Assembly: GCA_941918925.1 (NCBI GenBank)
Contig: OW799236.1
Location: 16,405,474 to 16,469,473 of the forward strand
Source: Phyto melanocephala
Lineage: Eukaryota; Arthropoda; Insecta; Diptera; Rhinophoridae
Length of the DNA stretch: 64,000 bases
Direction of reading: 5' to 3'
A model generated the notes under the pieces. It was not told the origin of the DNA and searched no databases. It was given only the letters and a program-made list of their open reading frames with translations. Both the position numbers and the translations under genes were made by a program. Of this stretch, positions 45,001 to 57,540 are shown in pieces; positions within the stretch are counted from its first letter, which is position 1; each line of letters starts with the position of its first letter.

Positions 45001-45601
45001 AGGCTGAATAAAATCGTGTTTAAATTTTATTAAGACCATCAAAGCATTCCTTCTGAGCTTATATCTCAGCAAGTTTAAAAACAATTTGTAATCTTTTTTC
45101 AGAAATAATTTCCAAGACCAGATCGTGCATTCTGGTGTGTTTTTCGTATTCAAAAGTTATTAAGAGATTTATTAACCTTATATATATAAAAAAAATATAT
45201 TTTTTAAAATTTCTCTTGTTCATAACTTTACCGATTAGTGACCTATTTGTCCACAAAATTTTACGAGTTGCCCTAGAGGCATATCACATATTAGCAAATG
45301 TATCGATAAATTATATAAGGACTGAAAAATGTTCAATCATGTGGTAAAAATATGGGAAAAAACAGAGTCGTGTTTGTTTGCTCATATCTCAGAAAGTTTG
45401 TCGGCGATAGCGCTTGATTTTAATAGCAATTAATTTCCATATCTTTCAAAAAGATTAATAAGAGATAAATATCTATGCATGTCAGACGTGGGGGCTTCTA
45501 AAAATTAATTTTAACCAACACACGGCAAGACGGACATTTTTTACTGACTGCCCTATTCATAAGCTTTCAGAAAATAACTACTTTATTGTCTCGAAAATAA
45601 A
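45001..45601. other. Unclassified, possibly repeat-derived DNA
   Basis: CACACGGCAAGACGGACATT...CTATTCATAAGCTTTCAGAAAATA (45520-45582) resembles 54940-55005, part of the dispersed dipteran repeat. Confidence 0.4.
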
Positions 45602-46470
45602 TCTATATATATAAAAGTGAAACTCTGTGTGTGTGTGTGTGTTAGCTATAGACTCCGAAACTGTAAAACCGATCGGGCTCAAACTTTGGTAAGTTGTTGT
45701 ACACATACCCGGGAGTGTTTATGGGTGAAAAAAAGTGGGCGGAGCCACGCCCATAAAAAATTAGTTATCAGTTTAAGCTACTTGCACTTGACCGATTTTT
45801 CTGAATCTTTGCACACATATCGATCTGTCATGACTAAATAATTTCGTGATAAGAAAAGTGGGCGGGGCCACGCCCAAAAAAAAGTTTTTATTTTGAGGTA
45901 CTTTCACTGGACCGATTTTTGTGAAACTTTGCACACATATTGAGCTGTCATGGCTTTATAATTTCGTGATTGAAAAAGTGGGCGGGGCCACGCCCATAAC
46001 AAATTAGTTATCAGTTTTAGCTACTTGCACTGGACCGAATTTTCTGAAACTTTGCAAACATACTGAGCTGTCATGACTTTACACTTTCGTCATTAGAAAA
46101 GTGGGCAGTGCCACGCCCATTAAAAAAAAGGTATCATTTTGAGCTACTTGCACTGGACCGATTTTTCTGAAACTTTGCACAACTATTGAGTTGTCATGAC
46201 TATACAGTTTCGTATTTAGAAAAGTGGGCAGTGCCACGCCCATAAAAAAAGGTATCATTTTGAGGTACTTACACTGGGCCGATTTTTCTGAAACTTTGCA
46301 CACTTATTGAGCTGTCATGACTATACAGTTTCGTAATTAGAAAAGTGGGCAGTGCTACGCTCATAAAGAAAAAGTTATAGTTTTTAGCCTTGCACTTGAT
46401 ATTCGATTAAAATTTAGAATGCGATTAAAATTCATGAAGGGGCGTAGCAACGCGCGCCGGGATTGGCTAG
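45602..46470 (+). mobile_element. Complete non-autonomous Helitron with ~121-bp minisatellite (copy B)
   Basis: Starts TCTATATATATAAAAGTG after an A (45601) and ends GGGATTGGCTAG before a T. GC-rich GGGGCGTAGCAACGCGCGCC lies just inside the 3' end. Six units are marked by GTGGGCGG/GTGGGCAG at 45735, 45858, 45978, 46101, 46224 and 46345 (120-123 bp apart). A (GT)n run lies near the 5' end. The same element type as 1087-1838, in the opposite orientation. The ORFs 45617-45841 and 46079-46303 are readings of the repeat. Confidence 0.72.
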
Positions 46471-49400
46471 TATTGTATAAATTACAGACGCTGAGCTGAT
46501 ACAAAGCTATATATATCCTAGCCACAGGTGAAGGGTATAAAATATCAGCATATCTATGCCTATACTAAATTGAACTTTCTGAACTCAATTGATTATTCTG
46601 TGATCAACAAATGAATATTACTGCGCAGGCAAAGCAAACACTGTTTTTATATATTTACTATTCCAATTATTTTAATATACTTTAAATACATCTGACAATA
46701 CAAATCATTATGTTATAAATTTTATTTAAGTTAAAAAAATTTTTCATGTATTTTTTTTAAATGGAAAAACTTTTAAGCGATTGCTTATTGTGCAATTTTA
46801 TATTATTAATATTTTTTTAGTCGCTAAAATGTTTATATTAAATTTAAGATTTTTTGCTTTAACTAAAGTCTAACCTTAGCAACACACATTGCCCGCATTT
46901 TTATGATCTCATTAAAGTTATCCCAATGAAATTAAATTTCCTGTGCGTTTTTTGTTTTCGTTATATTTCTTCTATTACTCCTGGTATAATTTTTGTTGTA
47001 GTTTTCGTACCGGTAATGTTGGCAAATTTTAACGTGTACATTAAATATTCTTCAACAACGAAAAAAAAGATACTGAAAAAAATATGGAAAAATAACGCAA
47101 GTTTTACTGTAGAAAGCTTTGGCATGCCATGGAGTTAAATGGCAGAATAAAATTAAATATTTAACTTTTTAAGTGAATGGCGGAGAGGCGAATTGTTTTC
47201 AGGGGTAACCACACGTGAAGCATTAAAAAAAATTAAAGAGATTTATACACGATAAACATACATAAATACATTTAATATAAAGAAAGGTGCTTCGTATAAA
47301 AACAAAATAATAATACAGAAATAGGAAGAGAATAATTTGTGAATTAAATATTTAGAGGGTGTAAGAGAATTACGCTGGTGTTATGTTTTGGAATGATAAC
47401 TTTTATATTTAAGGAAAATTGGCACGTATTTTAATTAAATTAAAACTTAAATACTGGCATAACTAAAAAGTTAATATTAAGCTGGAAATTAATGTTTTAC
47501 TTTGGAAATAGAGCATTCAAACCTACGCATGTAAATATTATAATAAGCAACGTTTATGTTTATTTTAAATTAATTTATAATTGATCTTTTAAGCTCTTTA
47601 AAAAATACCCACACATTTTTTCTTCCTTAATTAAAGTTATATGTTTTTTTTAACCAGGAAACTGTCTTATTAAAATCCCTATTGCTACAATGATATAAAT
47701 AAATATGCGCAGTAAAATAAACAAAAAACAATATAAAAATGAAAAGAAAAATAATAAACATTAGAAATATATTTTTTTAAATGCCCTTAAGTAAACCCAT
47801 CACCCCTTTAGTGGCTGACATTTTATGTCACTGTGTCACTCAGAAACTTTCAAGCAGCATTTGAAATAGAAGAAAAGAAAACCACCAACAACAACAACCA
47901 CTTAAAATAAAAAAAATGTAAGAAATTTTCATAACAACCATCATCAGCAGCTTTAACAAAAAAAAAAAAGGGGGATGGGTCTTACTATTTAAAAGCAGAG
48001 ATTCTTAAAATAAGATAAAAGGTCATTTAACAGTTTTTTAAATTCTGTTTTATACAAAGTTGTTTTTTTTAATTATTTACAATTCTGAGAACCTCTTCTT
48101 GAAATGTCTGCAATTTAAGAATAACGGGGAATTTGTTAGAAATATTTAAAATTAAAACAGTATAATAGTTATGAACGCCTTTTAGGCTTCTGTCTGCCTG
48201 ACTAGACTTTTTAAACATAATAATAATGAATAGATTCAAAACAAACAAAAAAAAGAAAAGGAAGGACAGGGAAAAATGCCAACTAGTGTAGGAGTGCCAG
48301 AGTAGTAGGGAAACTTAGATGCTGACAAATGTTTCAAGAGAAATATTAATAAACAAAATAGAAATATACAACAAGTAGGAAAATGTGAGACGGTATGAAG
48401 GCACACGAGGGTAGTGAGACAAAAGTTAAAATTATTATTATAACATATAAAAAAATTATAAAAATTTATTTTTATATAAAAATTTTTGAGAATTTTGAGC
48501 ATCATACGATCACTAGATTTTATATGTGCTCAAGTCGTCCCTCTGTATCAAGCGTATAAAAAAATATATATAAACTTGTTTGTAAAGTAAAATCCAAAGG
48601 ACAAAGATTTAACTCCAAGTCATGAAGGTTGGGTCATTATGAGCCATGCAAATGTTATATTATTTTGTATAACGGCAAGCCACGTTGTCATATATTTCAG
48701 TAAATATTCATATCTGACTACATAAATTATAAATTTTCTCATGACGTTTTTAACATAGGAATAAGCTGAGCGTTATTTGTCTATCATTGCTGGTATAAAG
48801 TCTTTATATACAGCACCTATATGTTTGCGTTATCAATCTTTTAGATATATTTGGGAATCAACTGGTATTTATCAACAGTTAAAATGGTCAGAGATCTGAT
48901 GAGATATAAGGAAAAGGCATAATCAGATTTTTAATATAAAATTTAAACTTTTAAGTTGACTAATAGTTTACACACCTCTTTGTTATCAATTGTACATATT
49001 ATTTATGTCTTATATGTATATGTTCGTGGAAAGTTTTGGAAAAATCGTATAGACAAACAATATTTGGATTTTTTTTAACTAAATCAAGTATATAATGCTC
49101 GTGATTAACTTCTAAACTTAATACTGACATGAGATTTTTAAAAATAGTCTCAGGATTTCTCCAAAGAAAAAATCTAATCGCTCTAAATTTAACTGAGATT
49201 TTAACCACAAAACACAACTGCTTTGATGTTTTACCTTAAATTAACAAACCAACCAACAGTTTCAGTTTTGCTATCAATTAGACATTTTGACGAGTGGTTT
49301 GCATTACACGTTAAAAAAATGCAAATCCAATATGGCATCTAAGACCATTTTGTAGGACTAGATTTTTTTGTCAACGACCTATGTTTGGATATCAAATGAA

Positions 49401-52400
49401 ACAGCTTGACTAATAGAATATCCTGTTGTTCAACTTGAAAGAATCTTAAATACCAGATAGCAACAAAAAAACCAAATGGCGGATTCAACTGTCTTCCAAA
49501 TTCAAAATACCGCCTTAAACAAAATTGCAGATTAAGTACTTTTTTACAACTTATTCATGTATCCATGTATTAAATAAAGTTCACCGCTATTTTTGTAGTT
49601 TTCACATTGCTGAGGTAAGTTTTTTTACTTCCTAAGTCCATAATAATCGTAATGGCGATTTCACTAATAAAGAAAGAAACTAAATCTAAGATAGGCACCA
49701 TCAAAACAAATTGACAAAATAATTTAATTTGTTTAAAGCCCCCTTCAAATGGGTGACAGATTAGAGGTCTTGGGTATTAGTACAACATTCACTATCCAAT
49801 TGTCAAACATATTGTTTTGATTACAAATAAATCTTTCACATATTTGCTAAGTCCCACGGTGTCCCACGGACTAGTCTGGCCAACGCCCTATAACGATGAG
49901 GTAATTTTTGAAGTTTTCACATACCGTCAAATTGGTTAAGTATATGTATTTGTTATTCATCAAAGTTGTGTGTAGCATTTTACTTGCTAAACCCTTAAGT
50001 TATACCAAGATGATATTATTATGTCCGTCTGTCTGTTTGTCTGTCTGTCTGTATGTCTGTCTATCTACCTCCCAGTAGCTAGATGTATTGTCAGTACGTT
50101 CTAGAGAAGTGGGATCAACATCACTGCTTCTTGAGGCTATAACTTGGAAGATCTAAGACCTTGCTTATAGTACATTTTCGGTGCTGACTAGAGACTTCTT
50201 TGGTATCAAAAGTCTAAAAGCTTCTCGAACTTGTTTTCGACTGATTATAATCTATATCATGAAAACTAGAGCTGATAGAGACAGACTGATTACAGATTTG
50301 AATTCACCGCACCAAAATTAATAGAATTAGTTGGTAAATTCAAAGAAGCTAAAATTTTTTTTTAATTTTGTCAGGCTGTGTTATTTATGAGCACGTTACG
50401 TATGGTTATCGGGAAAGGGGACTACGACGTAGTTTAATAATTTGTGCTATGCTAAAATATAAGAATATCTGAAAAGTATTCCATGCAAAAATGAAAAATA
50501 AAATTTTAGATTTTTAAGGAAAGTTTATATGAAAAGCCTAGCGAAAACAAAAACCAAAAAAACCAATGGGAGAGTACAAGCAGCATGCTAACAGCTAAAT
50601 TGCGACTAGCGCAAGTTTTTGGCAAAGGTTGGCCAACATATTTGCATAAGACACCAACGAATTCATTTTGGGTACGTTCATTCTCTTTAATATCATATTG
50701 CTGTTTAATTGCCACGCTGGGTACATTAATCAATGCTCGGACTTTGAACAATCACTGATGTTTCCGGCGTGCTATTTTTACGACTAATATTTGTAGACCT
50801 GGTGGAATTGCGAATACTTGGTAAACTATTACATATATCTCGGAATGCTGTTATCTTTCAACCAAATTAGTTACTTGGTGTTGGTGTTTTTTTGGACCGC
50901 ACATCTAATTATGTAGCTGATTTATTACATATCCCCTTAGCTGAAAACGATTAATAAGGATTATATGTATAGTCCTAGCTGCTGCAAGATACATTTACAC
51001 TCACCAAGAACTGAAGTAGATTAGAGTGCCTGTGACATATTGAGTGATATAACTTGATCAAAAGGGTGGCATTTGGACGACAGAAACTCATTCTAGGAGT
51101 AAGGTTCATTTACATTAAGCAAGGAGTAATGAAGGTAAGTTTCCTATCTTAGAAATTTTGAGTGGCACAACGTAATCATAGGGGAGGCAGGTAGAGGGCA
51201 TTAGAAACTTAACCTGGTGGTAAGTTTTTTATCAGATTATGACACATTGTATCGTTGCTGACTCTAATCAAACTTCATACTGTCTATCTGTTTGTTGAAA
51301 GCTTGATAGATCTCAAAGAAAAAAACTAAATTTGTTAAATTTGGCTGCAATCATTAATATTAAAATAAGATATCTATAAGCCCTTAATAATTTTTGCACA
51401 CACTTGTCCACATAAATATCAGCTTAAGTTTCGATAAAAAACAAATGTTCGCAATATATAGAATGACAATTTATTATTGCTTGCCATCAGATTGAAGTAA
51501 AGTGATTTGAATCACAAGCGTAATATTTGAGCAGTTGCCTGAAACGACCCTCCATAAAACTTTATGCAAAGTACTAACAACAAAACAACAACAACAACAA
51601 AAATACATAATAAAAGTCAAGTAAAAGGTTTATTTTAAGTATTTTATTTTTGTAAATATGACCCACAAAAGTATCACAACAAGTCAAAAGTTCAACAAAC
51701 TTTAACCATTTTATGATAAATATGAGCAGATAAAAATATTAAACAATTTTTGCCCACCAGCCCCTCGTTCTACTTCGTAGAAGCTCATGAGACAGTATAA
51801 CTAAATAAAGTGAAATTTTTCCTACAATTTCTATTTTTTAACATTATTTCTAAAATCCTAAAGATTGGATTAAATTTTATTCGATTTTAAATTTTTTTAA
51901 GGTCAAAACACTTATTTCGATGATTTGGCTATTGTCAAAAATTGTGATAAGAATGATGATGTTGGTTAAGCAGATGATTGTAATGATCTTAGTGATGGTT
52001 ATTATTATCATTATTATAGTTGTGATGGCAAAGAGTAATTTATTTGAAATTTAAATTTCCTGTTGACAACATCAACATCTCATTTCGCACATCAATAAAG
52101 TGTCCCAAAAGTATAATATATATTTTTTCTTTTTAAGAAGAAGATGAAACAAAATTGATTATTTGACTACATTTTAAGTGTAAAAAATGGCAAAAAACTT
52201 CTGGGGATTATTGCGCATTAAAAAATTTATAAAAGTTTACTTTTTTTGCAAAAAAGAAGAAATAGATTTTTATTGTATCAAAATGTTGTTATTTAAGACA
52301 TCAATAAGAAAACATAAATGTATTAACTTTGATTTAAAGCCCTTGAATTGTATTAAGATTGATTAAGGAAAGGTGAACAACAGGATATTTAAAGAAAATC

Positions 52401-52520
52401 AATTTGTGAAAAAGGATAATGACAATAAATAAATAAAAAGTAGGTTAAACTCTTGCTAAAAAAAATAACATGAAGAAGGTAAAATAAATTAATGTTATGA
52501 ATTATAAGGCTAATAATACG
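46471..52520. other. AT-rich DNA, mostly unclassified
   Basis: Six kilobases without a supportable gene. A (CTGT)n-like run at 50024-50062 and GTCCGTCTG motifs indicate dispersed-repeat fragments near 49955-50300 and 51230-51310. The ORFs at 46926-47138, 48236-48505 and 50506-50751 have no motif. Confidence 0.4.
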
Positions 52521-52927
52521 GGGTCTCCATGCAGCAATATTTATTGCCGCAATTTTCAAATTTAATTGCGACCATAGAAATTAAACCGCAAATTGCCATA
52601 TGTAGCAATTTATTGTGCAGTCATTGCCTTGCTGATTGCTGCAGCAATTATTGCCATGCAAAGCTGTCAAAATCATTTAATTTTCTTTAAATTTTTTTCT
52701 TTGCAAAAACAAACGAAAATTAAAATAATTTTGTCAGGTAAAATTAGTAAAATAGTGTAGAGTGAAATATTCCAAAATAAACATTATAAACATATAAAAT
52801 TTTATAATTAAAATACTTGTGTTGTGCTCTTCAACCAATGAAAATAGACACACCTTAACAATATATTGCCTTAATTCTGTCGACGTTTTTCTTATGCTTA
52901 GCAATAAAAATTGCTAAGTGTAGACCC
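52521..52927. mobile_element. 407-bp MITE rich in GCAAT/ATTGC motifs
   Basis: Left GGGTCTCCATGCAGCAATAT and right (reverse complement) GGGTCTACACTTAGCAATTT are imperfect inverted repeats, followed by TTATTGC on both sides. The first 160 bp are full of ATTGC/GCAAT pairs and could fold on themselves. No ORF and no clear duplication. Confidence 0.58.
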
Positions 52928-54477
52928 AGAAAAAATCAATTTTTTTTGTGCTAAAATATATAAAAAAATTACAACAAATTAATATTTGCCCAATTCAGGA
53001 AGATATATTCTCTGCAATGTGCTTCGCATTACAGTCATCTTTTATGTTGCATGTTTTGAAACACACACTGCAACCAACAACGCAACATCAGTTATAATTA
53101 AGTTGATGTTATTAATGGACACATTCCAGTTAAGTTATTATTTGCAATGCATTTAATAAAGTTCTAGTTTTACTACATTTACTTAAGTTGAACAATTATT
53201 TAAAATTGTGCGCATACTCCTATTAAAGTGTATATTAAGTTGCAACAATACTTTTTGTGGTATTTATATATCGCAACGAGCATCTTCTTTATGTGTCACT
53301 TGTTGTCACATGGTTCTTCAACTTCTAGTCTAGATGTATCCTTTTTTATATTTCTTTTTGGCCTTAAGATGCGTATAATTGTCTTAAAGTGTTTGTTGTT
53401 TGTTCATGTCTGCTCGTAAATTTTAAACGTATGTCTGCTGTCCTTACCCATACTAATCAGTTAAATAGAAAATCCTTGTTAAATTTACTTTTTTATTATT
53501 GTACGATTTTATGACTTTTTTTTATACTTTGTTTGTGTTTATAAGTATATCTGGTTTTACGGAAACGTGCTTATAATAAAATTATAATTTTTTTACCTGG
53601 GTTTTGTTATAAGTCCCATTGAATTATTGTATATTTTATTGTTTCTTTTTACATACCTTTTGGTTACAAACTAATTTTACAACTTTTGCTTCTCTTTTTG
53701 ACAGTTATTTATCTACTAATATATTTTTTTTTATTTTTTAAGCTGAATAAATATGTTCTTATGTATGTGTATGTATGGTTTTCCTAAGATATGTGTCTGA
53801 GTTTGCATGCGTGTTTATGGCGGTGTATAGCGATCAGCATGTTTGTTCTCAAATTGTCTATAAACTTAGGCAAAACAATAAAAGTACAAATTTATTCTTT
53901 GAAGGTTAAAAGAATTGTAGAAAGTAAAAGAAATAAAATACAAATTACAGATATATATGTTTACTAGGTAGATAAAGACAAGAGTTATGTAGGTGGTATA
54001 TGGGTCAAGTACTTAACATTGAAACAAAATTTGCTTATAAATTAGATGTAATAAAAATCTTAAGTTTTCATATATTTTGTTAAAAAAATTTGCTTAGTTT
54101 TCAATATTTAAGTATTTCGAACATGGTTTTTTATCAACAAATTAAATGTTTTTCTATTTTCGAACTTGAATTTATGTTTTATGTTAAAATATAAGCTTTT
54201 TAAGTCATCTTCGAAAATTCGAACTTAATTTCGAAAATTCAAAATTATTCTTAAATTATTATTTTATTTACTGTTTTAATATAAATGCTTTACATATTGA
54301 CTTAAAGCCAATTTTTATGTTTAAAATTTCAAACATGCTTTTTTTGTTGAAATTGAAAACTATTTTCTCACTAGAACTAACCTATTTTGAGATACTGTTA
54401 ATAAATTTAAAATTTTAAGTCATTTAAGAAACCTTAAGCATAATTTGAAAAGTTTTTACGCAAACAAATTTACTTCC
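52928..54477. other. AT-rich DNA, nothing recognised
   Basis: No supportable feature. Confidence 0.45.
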
Positions 54478-54830
54478 AAAACAAGTAAGAGTGTTATATT
54501 CGGATGTGCCGAATCTTATATACCCTTCACAATGTGTAGTCGAGCAATAACATCTTAACATCTTGTTCATCTTAATTATATGAAATACGTACATACATAC
54601 ACATATATGTATATATTATATATGTTTACAATGACTTTATCCGCTTAAAACATCCCATTGTAAAATTATACATAAACTTAGTTTTTGTGTTTATGTTAAA
54701 AAAAATAAACAATAAAAAGAAACAAATAAAAAAAATTTTTGTCTTAACTGGGATTCGAACCTATGGTCATCTTGTTTGTATTGGTGTAAAAAGGCGAGGT
54801 GGTCTACGTTTTTCCATCATATCTCAGTTG
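54478..54830 (-). mobile_element. SINE-like repeat, second copy
   Basis: Minus strand: B-box-like GGTTCGAATCCCAGTTAAG (complement near 54746-54766), then T-rich DNA, TTTACAATGGGATGTTTTAA, GTGAAGGGTATATAAG, the hairpin ATTCGGC..CCGAAT and CACTCTTACTTGTTT. Same order as 18455-18937. The A box is degenerate. Confidence 0.5.
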
Positions 54831-55083
54831 TTTATAGAGCGATTTCTCGTTCTTCTCCCGAATATTTCTCATATTTTGGTACCTTACACGGGTCTTGAAA
54901 ATGTCTGGAGGCTTCGAAAATTTGATTTCAATATACACAAGGATGGACAGACTGACAGATGAACAGTGCTTAATAGACTTCCCTATTCAAAGGCTTTCAG
55001 AAAATATATACTTTTTGGGGTCGGATATGAAAATTGAAGAAATTTTACATGTAATGACAAACTCACTGTAAAGGGTATAAAAA
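54831..55083 (+). repeat. Dispersed dipteran repeat segment
   Basis: GGACAGACTGACAGATGAAC, TATATACTTTTTGGGGTCGG and AATGACAAACTCACTGTAAA, then GGGTATAAA: the usual order of this common fly repeat. It directly abuts the SINE-like copy, so both may be parts of one composite element. Confidence 0.5.
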
Positions 55084-55273
55084 AAATTATCTCTTAGGTA
55101 ATTTTTCTTATTTTTTTCTAATTTCAGAATATCCAGAAGGACCTATAATAACATTTTATTATATTTTTTTGTAATTTCAAATTATAAATCTTCAGAAACT
55201 ACGTAATGCATTTTAGGCTGTGTTTGATTGTTTAAATTTAAATCACAATTTTTCTCTTTAAAAATATTAAGAA

Positions 55274-55445
55274 CTATCTGGGCCCGGTTCGCGTGGCTGG
55301 CCCCAGCGAAACAGAGCAAAGGGTTATCGCGCTAATCTCCTTCGGGCAAAACACATTGTCCGCCATCTGTCGGACAAACTTCGAACTACATAGAAACACT
55401 CCTAACGGCCTATAGAGCATGCATCTAAAATAGAGATAGAGATAT
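55274..55445 (-). mobile_element. Helitron fragment related to 17149-17391
   Basis: It shares CTGGGCCCGG, CAGCGAAACAGAGCA, TTATCGCGCTA, TCTCC/TTCGGGCAAAACACA, GCCATCTGTCGGAC and ACACTCCT in order with 17149-17391. The 5' terminus is lost and the CTAG end is mutated to CTAT. Confidence 0.6.
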
Positions 55446-55849
55446 ATTGATTCACTTAGTTTCTTTAACAAAAGTTTTAGGTTATTTTTTTTATGAAAAG
55501 ATAATATTATTTTAATTCTTAAACTTGCATTTCAAGTTTTAAAAATGAGTGCTAAAATTACTTTTGATTATTTTATAAGTTTACACTAATCCTTGTAACT
55601 TGAGTACAATTATTTTGTAACACTTGAAGATTTTCGAAGATTTTTTCTAGTTAAATTTAAAATTATAATTATTTCAAAATTACTTGCCTAAAGATATATA
55701 TTTTTTGTTAATTTTGTTTATGTATTTTCTTTAACTTTTTACCCTTTATAGCCTCATGTGACATTTCTGTAACAAACCCCAAAAATCGATCCAAAGCACA
55801 TAATGAATATACATATCACATTTAAACTATAGTAATACCTCTGTAACAT
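55446..55849. other. AT-rich DNA, nothing recognised
   Basis: No supportable feature. Confidence 0.4.
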
Positions 55850-56215
55850 GGTTAGGTTAGGTTAGATCCGGCAGCCGCCCGAAGGCATAACTCACTTGTG
55901 TCCTCCGAGGGCCCCGTTGTGATACCGTAGGCACCATCGCCCGTTCGTCTATGTCCTCTGGCCGTCGTTCCTCAGCCATCCTGTCCTGTTCACGAATGTA
56001 TGGATATTTTCCAGATCAACTGCGGAAGGACAAGTTTTACTTACAAGTATTCGCTGACCTAGAATCTGGCGTCTCAGGTCGACGAATGCAGGACTATTGC
56101 AGAGAAGATGTTCAGTCGTCTCCTCCTCTTCCTTGTTATCGCAACTTCTGCAGAAGTCGTTGTAAGGGATATTCAGCCTTTTCGCATGTGTACCTATAGG
56201 CCAGTGTCCGGTAAC
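55850..56215 (-). pseudogene. C-terminal fragment of a second CCTAA-tailed LINE
   Basis: The minus-strand frame reads TGHWPIGTHAKRLNIPYNDF, CRSCDNKEEEETTEHLLC, NSPAFVDLRRQILG and DLENIHTFVNRTGW. This is the post-RNase H end of an I/Jockey-superfamily LINE with a C-x2-C-x(n)-H-x3-C knuckle. A short 3'UTR follows, ending in three CCTAA units (GGTTAGGTTAGGTTA on the plus strand at 55850-55865). The protein differs from the family at 13947, so two distinct LINE lineages share the tail type. GC content is clearly above its surroundings. 5'-truncated, with no start codon. Confidence 0.76.
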
Positions 56216-57540
56216 ATACTATTGAACAATGTTGTATGTAATTAAACGCTACAGTTGACAACACTATTGTTTATTAATAAAGTTTAACTTAGTTAGGTTT
56301 AAAAGCGGAAAGTCAAGGTTTGATTTTAAGAAACTAATAAGGCATTTTCTAAAATCAGTTAAGATTTTTCTGTAATTTTCTATATTTTTGAACATGAGTT
56401 CTTATTAGTGATTGTAGTTAATATTAATTTACTGAAATTTTTGTTATTTGAAAATGTATTTTTTCAAAACTTATCTTTGTGACTTGCTGTAGCATACAAT
56501 CAAACATTTCGATTACATATTTAAGTATGTTAATGTGTGAGAATTATTGCTGTCTATGAAAATCCAATAAAACTAAACGAAATTTATTTCTATCTCTGGC
56601 AAAAGAATTTTATGCAAACAACCCAAAATTAGATAAACCATATATTACATTTTAATAATATAAATTGTGGCAAGGAAGCAAAAAAGAAATGGGGATAATA
56701 AAGCTTAAACAATTTGTTCCTTAAGTTAAATGGTATTATTTTATGTTTTAGCATTCAAATTATATTTTACACATAATAAAATTTCTTGTTGATTTTACTT
56801 AAACCTATTAAAGCTGTTTCAGTTGTCCCTATTAAATAAAGACCCAAAGATAGATGATATTGTCGCATATTTTTTTTTGTCTGCTCATAAACATCCGTTT
56901 CAAGTTAACGTACCGTTATTTGTTTGTTTTTTTTCCGTATTTTACTAAATGTATTAAAGACATTTAGCAATCATTAATCTTCCTCATATTGTTGATGTCT
57001 TAAGTTGATATGAGAACGTATGATTATAAGTATGTGAGAAGACACGTGATTTTTTTTCCTTATACACACATATGTAATACATACTCCTATTATATGTATT
57101 TAAGGGTCAAATGTTTAGCAATATGTAATTTATCTTTTTTTTAATGTGGTTTCCTAAACAACCTTTCAGATTCAGGCTCTTTTGTCTGTGTTTATTTTAG
57201 AAATATTTAAGATTTTATTTCTGTTTAAATACAATTTTTTTACTGAATTATAACTATTGTTATTAAATAGATAATATTTTGATAAATAGTCTTTCATGAT
57301 ATTGTTTACACTGGCTGAGACAGATATATTCTATTAAAGAAGAAGTAGAAAAAAGATATCAGGAATTGTTGTGATAATATTAAGTAAATTGTTGAGGTAC
57401 AGACATGAGGTCAAATAAAACTTGTAACAATTTATGAAGTGAAGTGAAATAATTTGTAGTCCGTTACCATACTATGTAGATAGATAACTGCTGCATATTT
57501 ACAAAAATGCAAATAATATGTCATAGAAGTGTGAGTCTTG
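56216..57540. other. AT-rich DNA, nothing recognised
   Basis: No supportable feature. Confidence 0.45.

Noticed and set aside
50506..50751. 81-codon minus ORF with a hydrophobic C-terminus
   Set aside because: No signal peptide at the N-terminus, no splice sites, no recognised domain and no neighbouring coding signal.
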